DNA of 64,000 nucleotides from assembly GCF_021018895.1 (NCBI RefSeq), contig NC_079373.1, positions 9,954,501 to 10,018,500 of the forward strand, given 5' to 3'. The notes beneath the pieces are model-generated. The model saw nothing but the letters and a program-made list of their open reading frames with translations. It was not told the origin of the DNA and did not search any database. The position numbers were made by a program, and so were the translations under genes. Positions 58,460-64,000 of this stretch are shown one piece after another. The stretch comes from Seriola aureovittata (Eukaryota > Chordata > Actinopteri > Carangiformes > Carangidae). Position 1 is the stretch's first letter, and every line of letters begins with the position of its first letter.

Positions 58460-59084
58460 ATGGGATCACAGAGAAAGAACAGGTGAACAACGCACCTACA
58501 CAAATGATGGAAAACCATACAAGCACTAATTGATGCATGTGACTAATTTTATGAAAGCATGTTTCCAATTTGTGCTTCTGTGTGTGCGTATTTACATTAG
58601 TCTGGGCGTCCATCAGTTGGGACCACACTGGTTCCCGACCTCCATCTTGTTGGCTACAGCTCTGGTCCTCCCGGCTCTAACTCTGGACAGCCTGCTGTGT
58701 TACTACTGTCCTCTGCAGCATAAAGGCAAGTCCTGCGCTAACATCACCAGTCAGTGTCTGCCTGATCAGCGCTGTTCCAGCTCCAGAGGTCGCTATGGCT
58801 CCGTCCACATCCTGTCTGCTCAGGGCTGCGTGGACAGTGACCTCTGTGGTTCCCATGAACTCCTCTCTTATAGGGGGGTCAAGTACAACGTCAGCCACAC
58901 CTGCTGCTGCAAAGACGAGTGTAATGGCCAGCCAAAGCCTGAGGCCGGCCTGAAGAAGCTACTGGGGATGACCAAAGACAAAACTGATTACACCAATGTC
59001 ACTAATTTTCTTAGACAGGAGCCTTGGGATTCATGTGCAAACTACACATCATTAAAGACCACCACATTACCTGCTGCTGCGTAA
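58460..59084 (+). CDS. Ly6/uPAR three-finger protein, tandem paralogue of Bouncer (spaca4-like)
   Basis: The mature part starts at DSLLCYYCPLQHK and ends in the Ly6 signature CCCKDECN, with eleven cysteines: the ten of a full LU domain plus one in the CCC run. It shares the framework CxxxxRYG...LSxxGC with Bouncer 1 kb downstream. A hydrophobic leader (SILLATALVLPALTL) precedes it. Two starts are possible. One is a spliced one, exon 58460-58482 (ATG at 58460, donor CAG|GTGAAC) joined to 58601-59084, giving 168 residues. The other is an unspliced ATG at 58533. Four N-glycosylation sequons (NIT, NVS, NVT, NYT) are seen. After the LU domain comes an odd extension of about 48 residues ending LPAAA, with no hydrophobic GPI signal, so this form may be secreted. 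AATAAA motifs at about 59289 and 59356 are probable poly(A) signals. Confidence 0.78.
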
Positions 59085-59439
59085 AAGGAGTACTTGTAGG
59101 TGACTGGGGAGAGGCCTATCAGTCACAGGCGCTTATCCGAGTCTGTGAAATATAAGTAACATGTGGTCAAATGTTTATAATGTGATGATTAGGTTTTTTT
59201 GCTAAATGAATGTGTAAATGATCAGTGTTTTGTGGGCTTACTTTTGTGCTCCAGAGAGAAAAGCCATCCTCCTGGTGTATTTCAAAGAATAAATGCTCCA
59301 TTAAAAAAGACGATTATATGCTGACATTATCTGTGTGGTTACTGATAAATGAAGCTCAATAAAAGCAAAATGATTAAGCTCCCGTTTGATGTGGTTGGTC
59401 TGAATTGATGTTACAAACAGGTGTGTTGGAAGGTGTGGC

Positions 59440-59520
59440 CTGTGTAGGAGGATCTGGTGGTGAGACTAATGTTCATGTGGAGAAGAGTTTTGTCGATTTG
59501 ATTAGATTTAAAATGTGCAG
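59440..59520 (+). promoter_or_regulatory. bncr: Probable 5' non-coding exon of bncr
   Basis: A perfect donor (GTGCAG|GTGAGT) at 59520/59521 has no coding frame before it. A strong acceptor (CTCCTCCTTGCAG, ending 60097) lies 7 bp before the bncr ATG. Joining them gives a 577-bp intron in the 5' UTR. The 5' limit is not determined. Confidence 0.5.
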
Positions 59521-60104
59521 GTGAGTCATAGTACTACTAGTACTTTTTTAAGTTGCACATTTAAATTATGTTTCTTCCATCAGTTTCTACCTTTACAACC
59601 TTAAGCACATTGAATGTGACAATCAGTAGAAATCACGAACACTTGCGCAAGGCTTAGAAATGTCAATCACTGAACTTACTGAATTTCTGTGGCTCTTTCA
59701 CTACCATTCTTGCAAGGAAGAAAAACATGAAACTGAAAGATGACAAGCGATAAAAGATGACTAAGTGACTTTACATGTCAATATATTAATCAGGGGAGTA
59801 CTACAGAGCTTGTGAAATGATTATATGAAGTCTTGTGACTCTGGATGAGCTTCGTCCAGTCTGAAATAATTACTCAAGAGATGTGACCTGATGTTGGATT
59901 GTAGACATTGTGTTTATGTAGTTGTATAATGGGAAGTTTTGGAACTAGTGATTTTAGAGCTTGACCTATACTGTTTTTATTCATCTCTCTGAACTTAAGT
60001 GATGGTTAATACTAAATTACTGATGTACTCCTTAAATTTAGTGATTTTATTTTAACATTTGAGGTCAAAATAGCACATGCCTCTCTCCTCCTTGCAGGCT
60101 GAAC

Positions 60105-60488
60105 ATGTTGCAGGTCCTGCATGTTTCTGTGCTGTGGTTCTACCTTCTCCTCCCCTCGCTGCTATGCGACAACCTGCTCTGCTACTACAGCCCCATCCTG
60201 GAGAAGGAGGAAACGGTGCAGCTCATTGTGACAGAGTGCCCTCCTAGTGAGCATTGCTTCAAGGCAGATGGTCGCTACGGCAATCACAGTGCCCTGTCGG
60301 CTAGGGGCTGCATGGCAGAGAAGGACTGCAGCCAGGTGCACAAAATCCGCCTCAGAGGAACTGTCTACATCATGAGCTACGCCTGCTGTGACAAGCCGTA
60401 CTGTAACTCCTGCCTGGCCGTCAAAGCCAATCTCCTCTCCATCACTGTAACACTTGTCACTGTGGCTGTGATGGTTGGCAGCTTGTGA
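60105..60488 (+). CDS. bncr: Bouncer, Ly6/uPAR egg-surface fertility factor
   Basis: In fish, Bouncer is a GPI-anchored three-finger protein on the egg membrane that is required for sperm entry and contributes to species specificity; SPACA4 is its mammalian homologue. The coding sequence is one 127-codon exon. Visible parts are a signal peptide (about 1-21), the mature start DNLLCYYSPILEKEE, a central FKADGRYGNHSALSARGC and the Ly6 ending ACCDKPYCN. The C-terminal hydrophobic tail (LLSITVTLVTVAVMVGSL) fits a GPI-attachment signal. Eight framework cysteines plus one near the C-terminus are present; the second and third cysteines of the LU fold are absent. NHS is a clear N-glycosylation sequon. 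The 5' UTR is probably spliced. AATAAA near 60737 is the likely poly(A) signal. Identity rests on recalled similarity to known fish Bouncer proteins. Confidence 0.87.
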   Translation: MLQVLHVSVLWFYLLLPSLLCDNLLCYYSPILEKEETVQLIVTECPPSEHCFKADGRYGNHSALSARGCMAEKDCSQVHKIRLRGTVYIMSYACCDKPYCNSCLAVKANLLSITVTLVTVAVMVGSL

Positions 60489-60734
60489 CCAAAGACTCCT
60501 GGTGTGCTATCTTATGAGCATTTTTAATTTCATGTCAAGGGGTGACGATATGCATATGGGTCAAGACCAAGGCATCTCTGCAGCCTCAGCATGGAGTAAT
60601 GATGAAGGCCTGTAGTAGTGTGTTGTGAACGCCCAGTCTGAAGACACTTGGGTATGCACCAAGGCGATGGCAGAGATTTCACCACATTTTTTAAAAACAT
60701 TTTAGTAACAAGCATCTGTTTTTATAATGTCTAT

Positions 60735-60745
60735 CAAATAAATAT
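60735..60745 (+). terminator. bncr: Polyadenylation signal of bncr
   Basis: TCAAATAAATATT contains AATAAA about 250 bp after the bncr stop codon, the first such hexamer downstream. Confidence 0.6.
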
Positions 60746-61453
60746 TTGAAATTATATGTTTGTATTTTTATACTTTTCTCTCCCCCTCGCACAACACGCA
60801 CCAGACAAGGCTGGCAATTCTGGCTATTCTGTATTTTTCTTATTGTCAACACATTTCACAAAAAAAAACAAAACCAACAATCAACTGAGTCTCCAAACAA
60901 GTGGTGTCTGTGTTTCCTTATCTTGGTATAAATCATTCCTCTGTGCCATGGAGCTCCTTTGTTGTCCAAAAACTGATGAAATCACATAAGCGAACCACAC
61001 TGGTGCACCAGCTGATATGTTCCCTTATCACAACAAACAAAGGCACTGCAATTTATTGAATCAGTCCCACAGTCACCATCCTGGTGCTGTAAATGATCCC
61101 CAGCAGATGATGTACATCTTTGGGAGGATTCAGTGCGCTTAGAGGAGTGCAACAGACAAAAGGGAAGTTGGAAAGTAAAAGAGAGGCTTGTTGACAATAA
61201 GAAAAGTAAATAGACAAATGCCAGGTTTGTCTTTTAATAATGAAAGAGAGCATTTGAAGCAATGTGTACAGTATGAGGTTTGGACAGTTCTTTATTTCCC
61301 TTTTATAAGGCTGCTGGGTCTCCCCATAGTGGATATACATATATATACAGGAGATTGCTATACTGGAGTTACACTGAGGGCAGAGGGTCCATATTACACA
61401 GACTTCAAAAAACAACACTAATAGAGCCTCACCTCCAGGTATCAGAAATCAGC

Positions 61454-61456
61454 AGA

Positions 61457-61510
<54 letters not shown>

Positions 61511-61513
61511 GAT

Positions 61514-61563
<50 letters not shown>
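61454..61563. repeat. (GA)n microsatellite with GATA interruptions
   Basis: About 110 bp of GA/AG repeat with several GATA steps (e.g. near 61460, 61502 and 61510). It would be transcribed as a CU tract in the putative 3' UTR of the minus-strand gene. The serine-leucine frame across it is an artefact. Confidence 0.95.
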
Positions 61564-61566
<3 letters not shown>

Positions 61567-61938
61567 AATGGAAAGTGGGGAAACAGCACAAGAGAAGAGG
61601 TATGAGAAGGAAGAGGGGAGATGGTGCAGTCTGAGAGCCTGACTCAACTGCCTAATAACTTAACACTAAAAAATAACATACAGATTTCACGCACAGTGCA
61701 TCTTAAATAGGTTACGTGAAGAACCATTTACCATAAATATCTGTATTTTCGGGAACCAACATATATAAAAAATGATTAAAAAAAAAACAAAAATTATTGT
61801 CTTTATTTTTTTCTTATTTTCTCCTTTTCCCATCGTGCAAATCATTCTTTCATTCCTTCTTGCTGTGGAGGCCGGGCTTCATCTGCCCAGCCCACATCCA
61901 TTCCAGATAAATGAGGAAAAGGAAACAGAACCCAGCAA

Positions 61939-61956
61939 CCCCCCCCCCCCCCCCCC
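61939..61956. repeat. Poly(C) tract of 18 bases
   Basis: An uninterrupted run of C on the plus strand (G on the minus). Its length may be affected by assembly or sequencing error. Confidence 0.9.
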
Positions 61957-62673
61957 TTAAAAGCATATGAATTAGTAGAAAACAAACAAACAAATGAACA
62001 GAACACCACAGTCAACTCATCACAAAAAGAACCCACAGACACACAGAACAGCAAGAACACAGTACTTTTTTTTTTTCTTCTTCATCACCGTTATTCCTCT
62101 TAATGGTCAGTATCATCATCGTGGTCTTTCTCCTGGCGTACTGGTTGGCGGCAGTGGAGTGGTCCTCCCCCTCCGGCGGCTCAGTGGAACTGGGAGGCAA
62201 CTCTCCAATCGGCTGGTCAGTTCAGCAGTGATATATTATCTCTCAATTTCACAGTGTGGTAGGAAAAGCAGGGTGAGGAGAGGGAGGAGGAGTGATGGGG
62301 AGGTAAGCCAGAGGGAGGGATATCGCAGGTGGGAACAGGAATCAGAGGAACCACAGCAACAATTAGAAAACAACTAGAAACCCCCGACTGTCCATGGAAA
62401 AAAAGTAAACAAAATGGCCGCTTCACTCCTTCTGAGTTTCATTCCCACCGACCCGTGTGGTTGGGAAAGCCTTGATTGGCTGGCGTAAACTGATCGGATG
62501 GCCCGTGTTTCTAGCAGACAGTAGGGAGATATGGGTGAGGGAAGTCTAAGGCTGACTGGAATCCACCGGTGGATGGGACTCAACAGGGCGATATGTCGTC
62601 AGGAGAAAAAGGATGTGCGTGGCAGGTCGATGTGTGATTGGCAGGTCAGAGGGCGAATCCCTTCTGCTTGGGT

Positions 62674-62770
62674 TTAGGCACGCTGTCGCAGTGCCCGCCT
62701 CTTGCGGCTGTAGTAGTGACGCACGCCGGTCTGTCTGGCAAAGTTCATCATGTAGTTTTGTTTACGGGTG
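62674..62770 (-). CDS. Terminal coding exon of an unidentified gene (partial)
   Basis: A strong acceptor on the minus strand (TTGTATCCCTGCAG, ending at 62771) is followed by one base and 31 codons to a TAA at 62676-62674. The encoded tail begins [15 protein letters not shown] and continues [16 protein letters not shown]: it is very basic, has no hydrophobic segment, and contains RKRR, a possible nuclear-localisation or membrane-proximal motif. Codon use is GC-rich at third positions, unlike the surrounding DNA. I do not recognise the protein. Upstream exons must lie beyond position 64000 or in the 62.8-64 kb interval, where none was seen. Confidence 0.5.
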
Positions 62771-64000
62771 CTGCAGGGATACAAAAGACGGTGAAAGAGG
62801 GAGGGAAAGAGGAGTGTGAACATTAGTGACCGAGAAAAGGACACTAAAAATCCACACATTCCCATGCACACACTCGCATCCATGCACACAAACACGCAAA
62901 CAGTCGTACTCTCTCACATCCGGGTTCATGCTGGCTTTTTTTTTAATCATGTTTCGCTATTAACCTCAAACACTCAACACCTGTATGGGTCTTATGGCTC
63001 AGAGAATGGATGGTGCTACTCTACACAACTAGATTTGTTTATGTTCTCCACAAATGAGAGGCACCTAGACAGTGAACATGGTGGTAAAACTAGCTACATG
63101 TATTCAATGGCAGACCAAATGTCACAGGACAAGACATGGGACACAATTTACAAACACACCATTACAAATACTAGGGAGGAACTCTGACACTGAGTGTTTG
63201 AGGTCAGAGTTAACAGCCATCACTTGGAGACAAGAAAAGTAACTAAACCAAGGCCATAAAAGTGCGGGGTTATGAGCAGAGAAGGGGTGGTTTTGAAACT
63301 AGAAAACATAGAAAAAAGCTGCGGAAGATTGCTCTTGCTTAGCCTGTTCAATGCCTCTTCCATCCAGCAGGGCGGTGCCAGTGAGCCAGGAGTGCAGCCA
63401 GGGCAGGCAGGGGCCTCTGCGAAGCAGGGGGAATAAGGACGGTGGGGGAGGGGTTGGGGATGGTGTGCGCGTGTGTGATGGCTGTGAAGGTGGAACTGTG
63501 AAGGTGGATGGCAGGGATGGCTGGTTAACTGCTTATGTTTGTGCGTGTGTGTGTTTCTGACTTATGGTCAGAAAACGGAGGGACAGCGAGGAGGGAGCTC
63601 CTTGCTCAGAGTCATGTGTTGTTGTCCTCATACAGACAGACAGCCATGAGTGGAAAAAGGATGGAGAGCTGTCGCAACAGTCGGTCCACAAAGCCATGCA
63701 AGGAGCTGGATGGAGGAGGTTAGTTGGATGATGGCCAAATATGCCCTCATTTGTAATTGATGGTGCAAGATGCCCTGCATTGCAACTGATGTTGATGTAT
63801 GAATGGGAAAAAGAAGCCCCTTTTGTGCTTGGGCTTGAGTGAGATACATCCTGGACCCACAAACAGTCATCTGTTTCACGTAGGATCACTGAATTGTATG
63901 TGTCGGCTTGTAAAGTAGCAGCTAGGTCCAAAACACTAGAACAGCCTGTAGCAGAGGTAGTAGCCAGAACAAAACAAACAGAAACAGCTATAGTGATGGA
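62771..64000. other. Probable intron of the unidentified minus-strand gene
   Basis: No coding exon could be supported on either strand. The 123-codon plus frame at 62816-63187 and the 132-codon minus frame at 63931-63533 have random-looking composition and no splice context. Short G-rich stretches occur near 63400-63450. Confidence 0.4.

Larger units (their letters stand above)
60990..62673 (-). other. Probable 3' UTR of the unidentified minus-strand gene
   Basis: This is the stretch 3' of the terminal coding exon at 62770-62674. On the minus strand AATAAA occurs opposite 61051-61056, 61290-61295 and near 61801. It holds a long (GA)n and an 18-base C run. No other coding frame was found. It faces bncr tail to tail. 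Confidence 0.4.

Noticed and set aside
61429..61647. Serine-leucine-rich frame at the GA repeat
   Set aside because: Translation of a (GA)n microsatellite; no biological meaning.

Overview
The window is vertebrate nuclear DNA, almost certainly from a spiny-rayed (percomorph) teleost. Genes are split into many short GT-AG exons, introns are rich in (CA)n, (TA)n and (GA)n microsatellites, and several dispersed repeats typical of percomorph genomes are present, including a truncated L2/Rex1-like LINE. The coding exons match fish and mammalian proteins recalled from general knowledge; no database search was run.

Layout, left to right: (1) the 5' end of plekha5 on the minus strand (coding exons at 4073-3982, 3880-3804 and 2346-2289; the rest lies beyond position 1), with a CpG-rich promoter around 4.1 kb. 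(2) About 18 kb with no confident gene (4.2-22.8 kb), holding a putative inverted-repeat element, microsatellites and one full copy of a dispersed repeat. (3) A phospholipase C gene on the plus strand, 22,818-39,192 (11 coding exons found), called plcz1 from its C-terminus, lack of a PH exon and synteny. A nested LINE and a long TG repeat lie in its introns. (4) pik3c2g on the minus strand, 54,654-40,805, for which a complete reading frame of 33 coding exons (1,418 residues) could be assembled by eye with every splice phase agreeing. (5) A four-exon single-pass membrane protein of the SMIM29/C3orf18 type (57,253-57,890, plus). (6) Two tandem Ly6/uPAR three-finger genes on the plus strand: an 11-cysteine paralogue (58,460-59,084) and the egg fertility factor Bouncer, bncr (60,105-60,488). 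(7) The last coding exon of an unidentified minus-strand gene (62,770-62,674) with a long 3' UTR facing bncr.

The order plekha5 - plcz1 - pik3c2g, with plcz1 and pik3c2g convergent, matches the human 12p12 block PLEKHA5-CAPZA3-PLCZ1-PIK3C2G and supports the gene names. Functionally, plcz1 (PIP2 hydrolysis, egg-activation Ca2+ signal in mammals) and pik3c2g (3-phosphoinositide synthesis) act on phosphoinositides, while bncr is the egg-surface protein needed for sperm entry in fish. The window therefore puts two fertilization-linked genes within about 21 kb of each other. The most unusual points are the acidic X-Y linker of the PLC, the apparent absence of its first EF-hand exons, two non-canonical GC-AG introns in pik3c2g, and the paired loss of one conserved disulfide in Bouncer relative to its tandem neighbour.
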